Source: Amycolatopsis sp. FBCC-B4732
GTDB lineage: Bacteria; Actinomycetota; Actinomycetes; Mycobacteriales; Pseudonocardiaceae
Direction: 5' to 3'
Assembly: GCF_023008405.1 (NCBI RefSeq)
Contig: NZ_CP095376.1
Location: 5,790,001 to 5,854,000, forward strand
DNA: 64,000 bases
Both the position numbers and the translations under genes were made by a program. The notes under the pieces were generated by a model. It searched no databases. It had not been told where the DNA came from and saw only the letters and a program-made list of their open reading frames with translations. Positions 27,483-39,452 of the stretch are shown one piece after another (within the stretch, counting starts at the first letter, position 1; each line of letters opens with the position of its first letter).

Positions 27483-27944
27483 GTGACGAGGCTCGCTGAA
27501 CATCTCAGCATCGGACAGGTGGCGGAACGCAGCGGGGTGCCGCACACGGCACTGCGGTTCTACGAGGAGAAGGGGCTGATCAGCTCGGAGCGGTCGGCGG
27601 GTAACCAGCGCCGCTATCCGCGCTCGGTGCTGCGCCGGATCGCGTTCATCCGCGCCGCGCAACGGGTCGGGCTGTCCCTGGAGGACATCAGCGCGGCACT
27701 GGCGTCCCTGCCCGAAGACCACGCGCCGACGAAGGCCGACTGGGCGCGCTTGTCGCGCGACTGGCAGCACGAACTCGACGCGCGGATCGACGCCCTGCAA
27801 CGCCTCCGCGACCGCCTGACGGGCTGCGTCGGCTGCGGCTGCCTGTCCCTGCGCAGCTGCGCGCTCTACAACAACGACGACGAGCTGTCCCGCCACGGCC
27901 CAGGCGCAAGCAAACTCCGCCCAGCGATCGAGGGCGGCATTTAA
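27483..27944 (+). CDS. soxR: redox-sensitive transcriptional regulator SoxR
   Basis: 153 residues. The MerR HTH (LSIGQVAERSGVPHTALRFY, then EEKGLISSER) and dimerisation helix are followed by CVGCGCLSLRSC, the CX2CXCX5C cluster that binds the [2Fe-2S] centre of SoxR. In actinobacteria SoxR is activated by redox-active metabolites and switches on a small set of oxidoreductase and efflux genes. The divergent transketolase pair is the nearest candidate target. Confidence 0.95.
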   Translation: MTRLAEHLSIGQVAERSGVPHTALRFYEEKGLISSERSAGNQRRYPRSVLRRIAFIRAAQRVGLSLEDISAALASLPEDHAPTKADWARLSRDWQHELDARIDALQRLRDRLTGCVGCGCLSLRSCALYNNDDELSRHGPGASKLRPAIEGGI

Positions 27945-27976
27945 CCGCTTGCCCCCGGCGGGATCCTGGAAAGGAA

Positions 27977-28525
27977 ATGAACGAAAAGCACCGAACCCGC
28001 ATCTCGAAGCGACTCGCCCGCCACCTCCGCCACGACCCGGCAGCCCTCGGCCTCACCCTCTCCCCGGACGGCTGGGTGAGCGTCGAGACCCTTCTCGACG
28101 CCTTGCGCACAAACGGTTTCGCGGTCACCCGTGCCCAACTCGACGAGGTCGTCGAGACGAACAACAAGCGCCGCTTCGCCTTCGACGAAACAGGCACCCG
28201 CATCCGCGCGAGCCAGGGCCACAGCATCACGGTGGACCTGGGCCTGCCCAACGCAACCCCGCCACCGGTCCTGTACCACGGAACGGTGTCGAAGTTCCTG
28301 GACGCAATCTTCCACGAGGGCCTCCGCCCGATGAACCGCCACGCGGTCCACCTGTCCACAACGACGGACACGGCCCGCACAGTGGCGGCCCGCCACGGAA
28401 AGCCGGTAATCCTCCGGGTGGACGCGGCCACCATGGCGAACGCGGGCCACAAGTTCCAGGTAAGCGCCAACGGAGTCTGGCTCACGGCAGCGGTCCCACC
28501 GCAACACCTCACCCGCCTCGACTGA
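27977..28525 (+). CDS. kptA: RNA 2'-phosphotransferase (Tpt1/KptA family)
   Basis: 182 residues. The N-terminal winged helix (SKRLARHLRHDPAALGLTLS, with GWVSVETLLDAL) and C-terminal ADP-ribosyltransferase-like domain (VLYHGTVSKFLDAIFHEGL, RHAVHLSTT) match KptA. Such enzymes remove a 2'-phosphate from RNA using NAD+. Bacteria lack the fungal tRNA-splicing pathway, so the natural substrate here is uncertain. The ATG at 27977 has a strong GGAAAGGA ribosome site. It lies 32 bp downstream of soxR and may share its transcript. Confidence 0.93.
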   Translation: MNEKHRTRISKRLARHLRHDPAALGLTLSPDGWVSVETLLDALRTNGFAVTRAQLDEVVETNNKRRFAFDETGTRIRASQGHSITVDLGLPNATPPPVLYHGTVSKFLDAIFHEGLRPMNRHAVHLSTTTDTARTVAARHGKPVILRVDAATMANAGHKFQVSANGVWLTAAVPPQHLTRLD

Positions 28526-28543
28526 GCACGAGCCGACCGACCG

Positions 28544-28895
28544 CAAGTCGCCCACCCGCGCGCCGGCCGCACGCAAGTCGGCCGCCTGCGGGCAAGCCGC
28601 CCGGCCAGACGCAAGCCGCTGCCCCGTGCACCGGCCACATACAAGTCAGCCGCCGCCGCGCGGACCGCCGCCCCACAGATCGGCTGCCGCCGCACGAGCC
28701 GCCGCCTCCACCCAAGTGGACCGTCACCGCGCGAGCAGCCGGCCGCACACAAGTCGCCGCCCCGCGTACCGGTCACCGCCCAGACGCAAGTGCCCACCGC
28801 ACCAGTCACCGGCCACAGGCAAGTCCCCCACCTCGCGTCCGGCCAGCCAGACACAAGTCGCCGCCCTCGCGCCGGCCGTTGCCCCACGCGAGTCG
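28544..28895. repeat. Degenerate tandem repeat array in the kptA/TetR intergenic region
   Basis: The 400 bp between kptA and the convergent TetR gene hold no credible gene but contain about 13 copies of a CAAGTCG-like heptamer (at 28544, 28574, 28593, 28612, 28642, 28676, 28712, 28750, 28787, 28820, 28854 and 28889, with a weaker one near 28693). They are usually preceded by CCGGCCACAC-like and followed by GCCGCC-like sequence. Spacing is 17-19 or about 30-38 bp, so the unit is an imperfect approximately 17-18 bp element often doubled. It is not CRISPR: repeat and spacer are both degenerate. Confidence 0.75.
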
Positions 28896-28925
28896 GCCGC
28901 CCAGGCGCGCAAACCTTCGCTCAGC

Positions 28926-29519
28926 TCAAAGAGCCGGCACCGCACCCGCTGTCCGGCGGCGCGGGCGCCCCAGCAACCTCCGGCCCACGTCCAGCAGCTC
29001 CGTGCGCAGCTCGTCGTCGCCCATGCGGGCCAGATCCGGGGACCCGCCCGCCATCGCGATGCCCGTCAGCGTCACCATCGCGTTCACCCGCGCCGTCGCG
29101 TCCGGGTCCGGGCCCGCCAAAATGCCCAGCAGGGCCTGGCCGAAGCCCTCCATCCCGCCGTGGGCGGACTTCTCGATCGCGCGGATCAGGCCCGGGTCGC
29201 TCGAAAACAGCGCCACCAGCGCCCGGTGGCGGATCACCAGGTCGATGAACCCCTCCAGCAGCAAGTCCACCTGCGCGCCCCGGCGTTTCTGGGCCGCCGC
29301 TCGCAGCACCAGCTCGTCCAGGTCTCGCACGCCCGGCTCGGCCACCGCCTCGGTGATCTCCGCCTTCGTCTTGAAGTGGTAGTAGACCGCGGCCTTCGTG
29401 ATCCCCAGCGCGTCGGCGATCATCTGCAGCGACGTGCCCTCGACCCCGTGTTCGCTGAACAAGCGCAGCGCGGTCTGCAGCAGTCGGGTCCGGGTGTCCT
29501 CGGCCGGGCCGGCGGTCAT
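28926..29519 (-). CDS. TetR/AcrR-family regulator of the mmpL exporter
   Basis: 197 residues. HTH: RLLQTALRLFSEHGVEGTSL, then LGITKAAVYYHFKTKAEITE. The C-terminal ligand domain is typical of efflux regulators. It is divergent from an MMPL transporter, with four GCCGATCGGC-type palindromes between them, the standard arrangement of a repressor controlling its own gene and a pump. The ligand is unknown. Confidence 0.9.
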   Translation of the reverse strand: MTAGPAEDTRTRLLQTALRLFSEHGVEGTSLQMIADALGITKAAVYYHFKTKAEITEAVAEPGVRDLDELVLRAAAQKRRGAQVDLLLEGFIDLVIRHRALVALFSSDPGLIRAIEKSAHGGMEGFGQALLGILAGPDPDATARVNAMVTLTGIAMAGGSPDLARMGDDELRTELLDVGRRLLGRPRRRTAGAVPAL

Positions 29520-29560
29520 TCTTCCTCCTCAGCGAGCCGTCGGAGCCTACGTCACTCCCT

Positions 29561-29670
29561 GTCGATCGGCAAACTCGCTTACTAGCCGATCGGCTGGGAT
29601 AAACCTTGCTGTTCGACAAGTCACATACTTGCCGATCGACTTGGAAGCACCCTTGCCGATCGGCTAGCTT
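29561..29670. promoter_or_regulatory. Four-site operator array between TetR and mmpL
   Basis: Palindromic decamers lie at 29561-29570 (GTCGATCGGC), 29585-29594 (GCCGATCGGC), 29631-29640 (GCCGATCGAC) and 29655-29664 (GCCGATCGGC). They form two pairs with 24-bp start-to-start spacing, and the pairs are 70 bp apart. A candidate mmpL promoter, TTGGAA (29641-29646) and TAGCTT (29665-29670) with an 18-bp spacer, encloses the fourth site, so repressor binding would block it. Confidence 0.75.
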
Positions 29671-29725
29671 GGGGAGAGACCTGATGGAGTGAACCGAGCC
29701 CGTCCGGGCGAAACGGAGCTGACTC

Positions 29726-31912
29726 GTGGCGACCTTTCTGTACCGGCTCGGCCGGTTGTCCTTCCGACGGCGAGCGCTGGTCGCCGCCGTCTGGGCGGCC
29801 GTCCTCGTGGCGCTCGGGCTGGGTGCCCTGACGCTTTCGGGCCAGCTTTCGAACTCGGTGACGATCCCCGGCACCGAGTCGCAGCGGGCGATCGACCAGC
29901 TGACCGAGAAGTTTCCGCAGGCCAACGCCGGGGGCGCCACCGCGCGCGTCGTGATCGAGGCTCCGGCCGGGGCCACGGTGACCGACGCGAAGGGCAAGGC
30001 CGCCGTCGAGTCGCTCGTCACGCAGCTGAAGACGGCCCCGAAGGTCGCCGCCGTCGTGGACCCGTTCCAGGTGCAGTCGATCTCACCCGATCAGCGCGTC
30101 GCCTTGGCCCAGGTCAGTTACGGAGCGAAAGCGTACGAGCTGACCGAAGAGGACCGCCAGGCGCTGCAAGCCCCCGCGGACGCCGCCCGTGCCGCCGGGT
30201 TCACCGTCGAGTTCGGCGGGGACGCCGTGCAGGGCATCCCCGAGACCGGCGCCACCGAAGGCCTCGGTGTCGCGGTCGCCGCCGTCGTGCTGATCATCAC
30301 CTTCGGCTCGCTCGTCGCGGCCGGCATCCCGCTGCTCACCGCGCTGATCGGCGTCGGCACCGGGATGGGCGGAATCTTCCTCGCGTCCGGCTTCCTCGAG
30401 CTGAACTCGAACACGCCGATCCTCGCGCTGATGATCGGGCTGGCCGTCGGCATCGACTACGCGCTGTTCATCGTCTCGCGCTACCGGCACGAACTGGGTC
30501 TCGGGCGAGAACCCGAGGAAGCCGCCGGGCGCGCGGTCGGCACCGCCGGCTCGGCCGTCGTGTTCGCCGGGCTCACCGTCATCATCGCGCTGGCCGGCCT
30601 GACCGTCGTCGGGATCCCGTTCCTCGGCCAGATGGGCGTCGCCGCCGCGGTGACCGTCGCGGTCTCCGTGCTCATCGCGCTGACGCTGCTGCCCGCGGTG
30701 CTCGGGTTCGCCGGCGCCCGCGTCGCCGGCAACCGCATCCGGCTGCGCCGCAAGGCGGTCGAACCGACGCACGGTGAGCGCTGGGCGCGGTTCGTGGCCC
30801 GCCACCGGATCCCGGTGCTGCTCGTCGCGCTGGCCGGGATGGCCGTCGTCGCGCTGCCCGCGCTGAGCATGCAGCTCGGCCTGCCCAACGACAGCACCGC
30901 CGCGCCCGAGTCGACGCAGAAGAAGGCGTACGACATCGCGAGCCGCAGCTTCGGCGAGGGCTCCAACGGCCCGCTGCTGGTCGTCGTCGACACCGGGGCG
31001 AGCACCAACCGCCAGGCCGCGCTCGGCCAGGCCGCCGCCGACATCCAGAAGCTGCCCGACGTCGCCGCCGTGACGCCGCCGCGCGTCAACCAGACCGGCG
31101 ACACCGCGCTGCTGACGGTGATCCCGAAGAGCGGCCCGAGCAGCACGCAGACCGAGGATCTGGTCGCCGCCATCCGCGCCGAATCGGGCGTCCTGGAGAA
31201 CGCGACCGGCGCGAAGCTCGCGGTCACCGGCCAGACCGCGGCGAACATCGACGTCTCGGAGAAGCTGTCGGACGCGATGCTGCCGTACCTCGCGCTGATC
31301 GTCGGCCTGGCGTTCGTGCTGCTGATGCTGGTGTTCCGCTCGGTCGTGGTGCCGCTGAAGGCGACGATCGGCTTCCTCGGCTCGGTCGCGGCGACGTTCG
31401 GCGCGGTGGTCGCGGTGTTCCAATGGGGCTGGCTGACCGATCTGCTCGGCGTCGCGTCGACCGGCCCGATCATGAGCATGCTGCCGATCCTGCTGATCGG
31501 CGTCCTGTTCGGGCTCGCGATGGACTACCAGGTGTTCCTGGTGACGCGGATGCGCGAGGAGCACGTCCACGGCGCGGAACCGCAGGAGGCCATGGTGACC
31601 GGCTTCCGCCACGGTGCGCGGGTGGTCGTCGCGGCCGCGCTGATCATGATCAGCGTGTTCGCCGGCTTCATCCTGGCCGAGTCGTCACTGATCCAGTCGA
31701 TCGGCTTCGCGCTGGCGTTCGGCGTGCTGGTGGACGCGTTCGTGGTCCGCATGACCCTGGTCCCGGCGGTGATGTCCCTGCTCGGCCGCGGCGCGTGGTG
31801 GCTGCCGAAGTGGCTCGACCGCATCCTGCCGGACGTCGACGTCGAGGGCGAGAAGCTCACCAAGCACCTGGACGAGCCGGAAGAGCGCGAACTGGTCGGC
31901 GCGAGCCGCTGA
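29726..31912 (+). CDS. MMPL-family RND transporter
   Basis: 728 residues with two repeated halves of membrane helices and two periplasmic loops. The paired Asp-Tyr proton-relay motifs are GIDYALFIVSRYRHE (Asp 244) and AMDYQVFLVTRMREE (Asp 600). The GTG start at 29726 follows an ACGGAG site. MMPL proteins export lipids, siderophores or drugs; the adjacent TetR with operators favours inducible efflux. Length is usual for non-mycobacterial MMPLs. Confidence 0.93.
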   Translation: MATFLYRLGRLSFRRRALVAAVWAAVLVALGLGALTLSGQLSNSVTIPGTESQRAIDQLTEKFPQANAGGATARVVIEAPAGATVTDAKGKAAVESLVTQLKTAPKVAAVVDPFQVQSISPDQRVALAQVSYGAKAYELTEEDRQALQAPADAARAAGFTVEFGGDAVQGIPETGATEGLGVAVAAVVLIITFGSLVAAGIPLLTALIGVGTGMGGIFLASGFLELNSNTPILALMIGLAVGIDYALFIVSRYRHELGLGREPEEAAGRAVGTAGSAVVFAGLTVIIALAGLTVVGIPFLGQMGVAAAVTVAVSVLIALTLLPAVLGFAGARVAGNRIRLRRKAVEPTHGERWARFVARHRIPVLLVALAGMAVVALPALSMQLGLPNDSTAAPESTQKKAYDIASRSFGEGSNGPLLVVVDTGASTNRQAALGQAAADIQKLPDVAAVTPPRVNQTGDTALLTVIPKSGPSSTQTEDLVAAIRAESGVLENATGAKLAVTGQTAANIDVSEKLSDAMLPYLALIVGLAFVLLMLVFRSVVVPLKATIGFLGSVAATFGAVVAVFQWGWLTDLLGVASTGPIMSMLPILLIGVLFGLAMDYQVFLVTRMREEHVHGAEPQEAMVTGFRHGARVVVAAALIMISVFAGFILAESSLIQSIGFALAFGVLVDAFVVRMTLVPAVMSLLGRGAWWLPKWLDRILPDVDVEGEKLTKHLDEPEERELVGASR

Positions 31913-31916
31913 ACCA

Positions 31917-31954
31917 CCGGTTGTCCACAACCCCGCGGGGTTGTGGACAACCGG
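31917..31954. terminator. 38-bp perfect palindrome after mmpL
   Basis: Two 19-bp arms meet without a spacer, five bases after the mmpL stop. It is placed as a terminator hairpin. Each arm contains TTGTCCACA (31921-31929 and, inverted, 31942-31950), which equals the DnaA-box form known from actinobacteria. That may be coincidence. Confidence 0.65.
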
Positions 31955-32029
31955 GCTTCGGCCACGGGGGTTGTCGGCCACCGCCGATAGACTGGACGTG
32001 GGACGCCCCCCCCAGGGAGGGCGGGGGCC

Positions 32030-32360
32030 GGCCACCCGGGCCTGCACATACAACGCCTGGTAGATCGTCTCGTGGGTCACGTGCCACTCCGACCGGTCGG
32101 GATGGTCCCGTCGCAGCCGAGCGCCAAGCTGCTGGAGGCTACGCCGCTGATCCAGCCCATCCGGAACGACCGCCCGCAACCCCGGATCTGCGGCCAGCTT
32201 GCTCGTCTCCGGTCGCGGTCGGCGGCCACCTCGTGCGCCTGGTAGCTGCCCTCCGGTTGCCCGTCACGCTCCGGCTCCCGGCTGATCGTCGAGGCCGGAC
32301 GCCCCAGCTCGACCGCGATGGCCCGCACCGACACCCCGGACCGGCGGACCCGATCCGCTC
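32030..32360 (-). pseudogene. IS30-family transposase remnant
   Basis: Fragments in different minus-strand frames are collinear with IS30 transposases: VSVRAIAVELGRPASTISRE (about 32334-32275) and then, after a frame change near 32170, a stretch including RLRRDHPDRSEWHVTHETIY followed by QALYVQAR (about 32130-32040). The DDE catalytic core and both ends are missing. It is a decayed insertion. It marks past mobile-element activity at the edge of the accessory block that separates hisB from hisH. Confidence 0.75.
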
Positions 32361-32534
32361 ATACAGGCTCAGAGATCGAGACGAGATCGCCAGCGGCGCG
32401 GTGGCGTCTTTCGCCGCGGTCCGCCAGAAACTGGCCGAAGCGGCCCGACCAGAGTCGCGTCGGCGGGACTGGTCGGAGGTTCTCCGTGCCCAACGCCGTG
32501 GACCAGTCCCGTTCCGGCCTCAAGCGTGCCTGGC
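32361..32534. other. Non-coding remainder between IS30 relic and small membrane gene
   Basis: I see no credible gene. Weak open frames on both strands lack ribosome sites and family features. It may be further decayed insertion-sequence DNA. Confidence 0.4.
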
Positions 32535-32689
32535 CTAGCTGGACAACCAGAAGATCGCGCCGCCCACAGCCAGCAGGGCTGCGATGCCCAGCACCACCGC
32601 GATGAACTTCGCCGTCTTCCACGTCGAATACACGCCGCCCACCAGGAAACCACCGAGGGCGAGCAAAAGGACGCCGACGACGCTGCTGT

Positions 32690-32693
<4 letters not shown>
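32535..32693 (-). CDS. small two-helix membrane protein downstream of hisB (52 aa)
   Basis: Too short for routine gene calls but well supported. A GTG at 32693 overlaps the hisB stop as GTGA, and the 52-residue product has two hydrophobic helices, [18 protein letters not shown] and [20 protein letters not shown], joined by STWKTAK. Coupling to hisB makes it the last gene of the hisDCB operon. Function unknown. Confidence 0.75.
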
Positions 32694-36590
<3,897 letters not shown>

Positions 36591-36601
36591 ACCGCAAAGC
36601 C

Positions 36602-36661
36602 GCACTTTCACGTGAAAGTGATCCGGAGCGCGCACTCCGGGTCACTTTCACGTGAAAGTGC
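36602..36661. terminator. Composite palindrome between nitrilase and response-regulator genes
   Basis: The 18-bp palindrome CACTTTCACGTGAAAGTG occurs twice (36603-36620 and 36643-36660) and the whole 60-bp element is itself a hairpin with an inner stem CCGGAG/CTCCGG. It lies between convergent genes and most likely terminates both. Confidence 0.75.
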
Positions 36662-36670
36662 GGGGTCCTG

Positions 36671-37330
36671 TCAGCGGAGCAGGCCTTCGCGGATGGCGAC
36701 CCGCACGAAGCCCGCGCGTCGCCGTTCGCCGGTCTTGTCGCGGATGCGGTCCAGGTAGGACCGGACCGTCCGGACGCTGATGTTGAGGATCTCGGCGACG
36801 TCGACGTCCCGCTCCCCGGCCGCCACCAGCCGGAGCACCTGCTTTTCGCGTTCCGACAGCACGATCTTCGGGCCGGCGTGCCGGTCTTCGCTGTCCTGGA
36901 TGATCATCCCGGCCAGCGTCGGCGACACGTACGCGTTGTCGTCGGCGATGGTGCGGATCGCGCGCAACAGCTCGTCGCCGTCGACGTCCTTGGACAGGAA
37001 GCCCTTCGCGCCCGCCTGCATCGCGCCGAGCACCTCCGGCTGTTCCGCGTGCGCGGACACCACCAGCACCTTGTGCCCCATCTGCCCCACTTCCAGGACC
37101 GCGGCCGCGTCCTGGACGCCCCTCAGCTTCAGGTCCAGGACGACGACGCTGCCCGCCGGCTGGTCCTGGACCGCGAACCGGGCCACCGAATCGGCGACCG
37201 CGCCGAGCTCGATGTCCGCGGCCTCGGTGAGCACGCGGGTCAGCGCGTACCGGTAGAGCGGGTGGTCCTCGATCACGCCCACGTGGATCCGCCGCGGGGG
37301 CGGGGCCGGCGTCTCTTCCTCGTCGCTCAT
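36671..37330 (-). CDS. NarL-type response regulator, copy 2
   Basis: 219 residues. Receiver domain: VGVIEDHPLYRYALTRVL with the acidic pair, VVVLDLKLRG with the phospho-Asp, LVVSAHAEQP with the Ser and LSKDVDGDELL with the Lys. The LuxR-type HTH is LSEREKQVLRLVAAGERDVD, then VAEILNISVRTVRSYLDRIR. It is a paralog of the gene just upstream, which it overlaps as ATGA (37327-37330). No histidine kinase is nearby. Confidence 0.9.
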   Translation of the reverse strand: MSDEEETPAPPPRRIHVGVIEDHPLYRYALTRVLTEAADIELGAVADSVARFAVQDQPAGSVVVLDLKLRGVQDAAAVLEVGQMGHKVLVVSAHAEQPEVLGAMQAGAKGFLSKDVDGDELLRAIRTIADDNAYVSPTLAGMIIQDSEDRHAGPKIVLSEREKQVLRLVAAGERDVDVAEILNISVRTVRSYLDRIRDKTGERRRAGFVRVAIREGLLR

Positions 37331-38034
37331 TTGCGGCCGCCGCGCCGGGGGCCCGCGCCGCCGATCAGGCCACGCCGGATGGCTTCCTTCACCAGGCCCG
37401 GCCGCCGCCGCTCCCCCGTCTTGTCGCGGATGCGGTCGAGGTAGCCCCGCACGGTCCGGACGCCGATGCCGAGGATCAGCGCGATGTCGACGTCCCGCTC
37501 CCCCGCCGCCACCAGCCGCAGCACCTGTTCCTCGCGCGGCGACAGCTCGACGTCCGCCGAGACCGCCGGACGGTCCGCGTTGTCCTTCATGATCATCCCG
37601 GCGACCACCGCCGAGACGTACGCGCCGCCACCGGCGACCGTCTTGATCGCGATCAGCAGCTCGTCGGCGTCGACGTCCTTGGACAGGAAGCCGCGCGCCC
37701 CCGCCGCGATCGCGCCCAGCACGACTTCCGGCTCCGCCTGGGCGGAAACGACGAGCACGTGGTGCCCGAGCTCGCACACCTCCAGCACCGCCGCGGCGCC
37801 CGCCACGCCGGGCAGCCCGAGGTCGAGCAGGACGACGCTGCCCGGTGGTTGCCGGTGCACGTGGAACCGCGCCACCGAGTCGACCACCGCGCCGAGCTCG
37901 ACGAAGTCGGCCTCGGCCAGCACGCGCTCGACGGAGACGCGGTACAGCGGATGGTCCTCGATGACCGCGACGCGGACCCGCCCATGGTCCACGTCGCCGG
38001 TCGAACGCTCTTCTGTCATTTGCACGACTTTCAC
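37327..38034 (-). CDS. NarL-type response regulator, copy 1
   Basis: 235 residues from GTG 38034, which overlaps the eccB stop as GTGA; an ATG at 38019 is an alternative start. The receiver domain (VAVIEDHPLYRVSVERVL, VVLLDLGLPG, LVVSAQAEPE, LSKDVDADELL) and HTH (LSPREEQVLRLVAAGERDVD) retain all phosphorylation residues. It is clearly similar to copy 2 throughout and has a basic C-terminal tail. Translational coupling to eccB ties it to the ESX locus. Confidence 0.88.
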   Translation of the reverse strand: MKVVQMTEERSTGDVDHGRVRVAVIEDHPLYRVSVERVLAEADFVELGAVVDSVARFHVHRQPPGSVVLLDLGLPGVAGAAAVLEVCELGHHVLVVSAQAEPEVVLGAIAAGARGFLSKDVDADELLIAIKTVAGGGAYVSAVVAGMIMKDNADRPAVSADVELSPREEQVLRLVAAGERDVDIALILGIGVRTVRGYLDRIRDKTGERRRPGLVKEAIRRGLIGGAGPRRGGRK

Positions 38035-39452
38035 CCCGTTCCACCCGACGGAGCCGGCCGCCCGGCCGTGGCCGGGTCCAGCGCGGGGCCCGTCGGCACC
38101 AATGCCAGCAAACTACCTGCGACCGGTGACTTCGCCACTCCTCCGTAACCGAGCGAGGACAGCGCCTGCGCGCTCACCACCGGGTACTTCCGGCCCGTGT
38201 CGGTCACCAGGTAGGTGGTGGCCGAGCCGGCTTCGACGACGACGGCTCCCCCCGACGGAGGTACGAACACCTCGTCCGCCACCCTTGCTTCGGTCCGGGT
38301 GGCGACCTGGATTGCCTTGGCACCAGGGGAAAGCGGGAATTCGGCCGAAACGAGCAACCGGCTGCCCTGAACGCACAGGGAAACCGAGCCGCCGGTGATC
38401 GGCGCCTTGCCGGGGATGCGGTCGGGGTAGGCCGCCGGGTCGGCGCCGCCGGCGCGGGGCGCGGCGACCTTGGCCACCGCGGCGACGTCGGCCGCGCGGA
38501 CCTCCACCGGCGCCGGCGGTCCGGTGTAGGCGGCGGCGTTGGCCTCCGTCGTCACCAGGAGGCTCGCTTCGGTCTGCCCGACCGGCTCGAGACCGTCGCG
38601 GCGGACGAGGTAGTACGAAGTCGCGGCGCCGGGCGCGGCCATCGCGTCGACGACGGCGAGCACCTCACCGACGCGGGTTTCGCGCCCGCCCAGCGCGGGG
38701 CCCCGGTCGCCGGCGCCCTCGACCGGGAGCGCGGCGAGGTCGCGCCCGGCCGGGACGGTGTCGATCCACCGCGAGGACACCGCGATCGTCGGGTAGCTGT
38801 CGAACTGCAGCGCGGTCGCGGCTTCGTCGCTGAGCTTGTAACGCCGCCCGCCGGCGAGGAGGAAGCGGTCGCCCTGCGGCAGCCGGACGATCACGCCCTG
38901 GTCGCGCGGCAGTTCGACGCCGGACGCGGGCGGGGCCAGCAGGACGGCGGTGCGCGGTTCCTCCGACGCCGGCGCGTCCTGGCTGGTGCGGCTGCAGCTC
39001 GTCCAGGCGGCGCTCACGAGGGCGCCGGCCGCGGGCAGCGAGTCGGGTGCGCCCGGGATGCCGATCTGGGTGCCGCGGCCCGCCTTGCCGAGGTTCTCCG
39101 GCGACACGCTCACGGTCGCCTCACCGGTGCCGCCGGCCAGCAGCCGCGCGGACGCGTAGTTGAGCACCGGGTGCAGCACGCCGTCGGCGCCGAGGACGAA
39201 CCGCGCACCGGTGCCCTCTTCGACGATCACCTTGCCGCCGGCGAGCCAGTCCTTGCCGCCCGAGGGGTTCAGCAGGCCGATGATCCCGAAGACGGCGGTG
39301 ACGAGCAGCGCGGCCACGAGCCCCAGCACGGTGGCGAGCACGAGCCGGCGGCTGGGCGAGACGGGGTGGTTGGCGTCGGCGGCGACGAGCGCGGAAACGA
39401 GCCTGCGGCGGAGGAACTGGTACGCCTGGATCTGGTCCCGCTGCGTCCACAC
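38031..39452 (-). CDS. eccB: type VII secretion protein EccB
   Basis: 473 residues. The N-terminus WTQRDQIQAYQFLRRRLVSA is the conserved EccB cytoplasmic helix, followed by one membrane helix (LVLATVLGLVAALLVTAVFG) and a large periplasmic domain with repeated EccB units. EccB is a core component of the ESX inner-membrane complex. I start at GTG 39452; the longer frame upstream has no family similarity. It is co-translated with two response regulators. Confidence 0.93.
   Translation of the reverse strand: MWTQRDQIQAYQFLRRRLVSALVAADANHPVSPSRRLVLATVLGLVAALLVTAVFGIIGLLNPSGGKDWLAGGKVIVEEGTGARFVLGADGVLHPVLNYASARLLAGGTGEATVSVSPENLGKAGRGTQIGIPGAPDSLPAAGALVSAAWTSCSRTSQDAPASEEPRTAVLLAPPASGVELPRDQGVIVRLPQGDRFLLAGGRRYKLSDEAATALQFDSYPTIAVSSRWIDTVPAGRDLAALPVEGAGDRGPALGGRETRVGEVLAVVDAMAAPGAATSYYLVRRDGLEPVGQTEASLLVTTEANAAAYTGPPAPVEVRAADVAAVAKVAAPRAGGADPAAYPDRIPGKAPITGGSVSLCVQGSRLLVSAEFPLSPGAKAIQVATRTEARVADEVFVPPSGGAVVVEAGSATTYLVTDTGRKYPVVSAQALSSLGYGGVAKSPVAGSLLALVPTGPALDPATAGRPAPSGGTG

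Noticed and set aside
27688..28887. 399-codon minus frame running through the repeat field
   Set aside because: Antisense to soxR and kptA, no ribosome site, and its repeated peptide simply mirrors the DNA repeat.
28544..28895. CRISPR array
   Set aside because: Neither repeat nor spacers are constant in length or sequence, and no cas gene is near.
31917..31954. Replication origin
   Set aside because: Only two DnaA-box-like sequences, no dnaA/dnaN nearby and no A/T-rich unwinding region.
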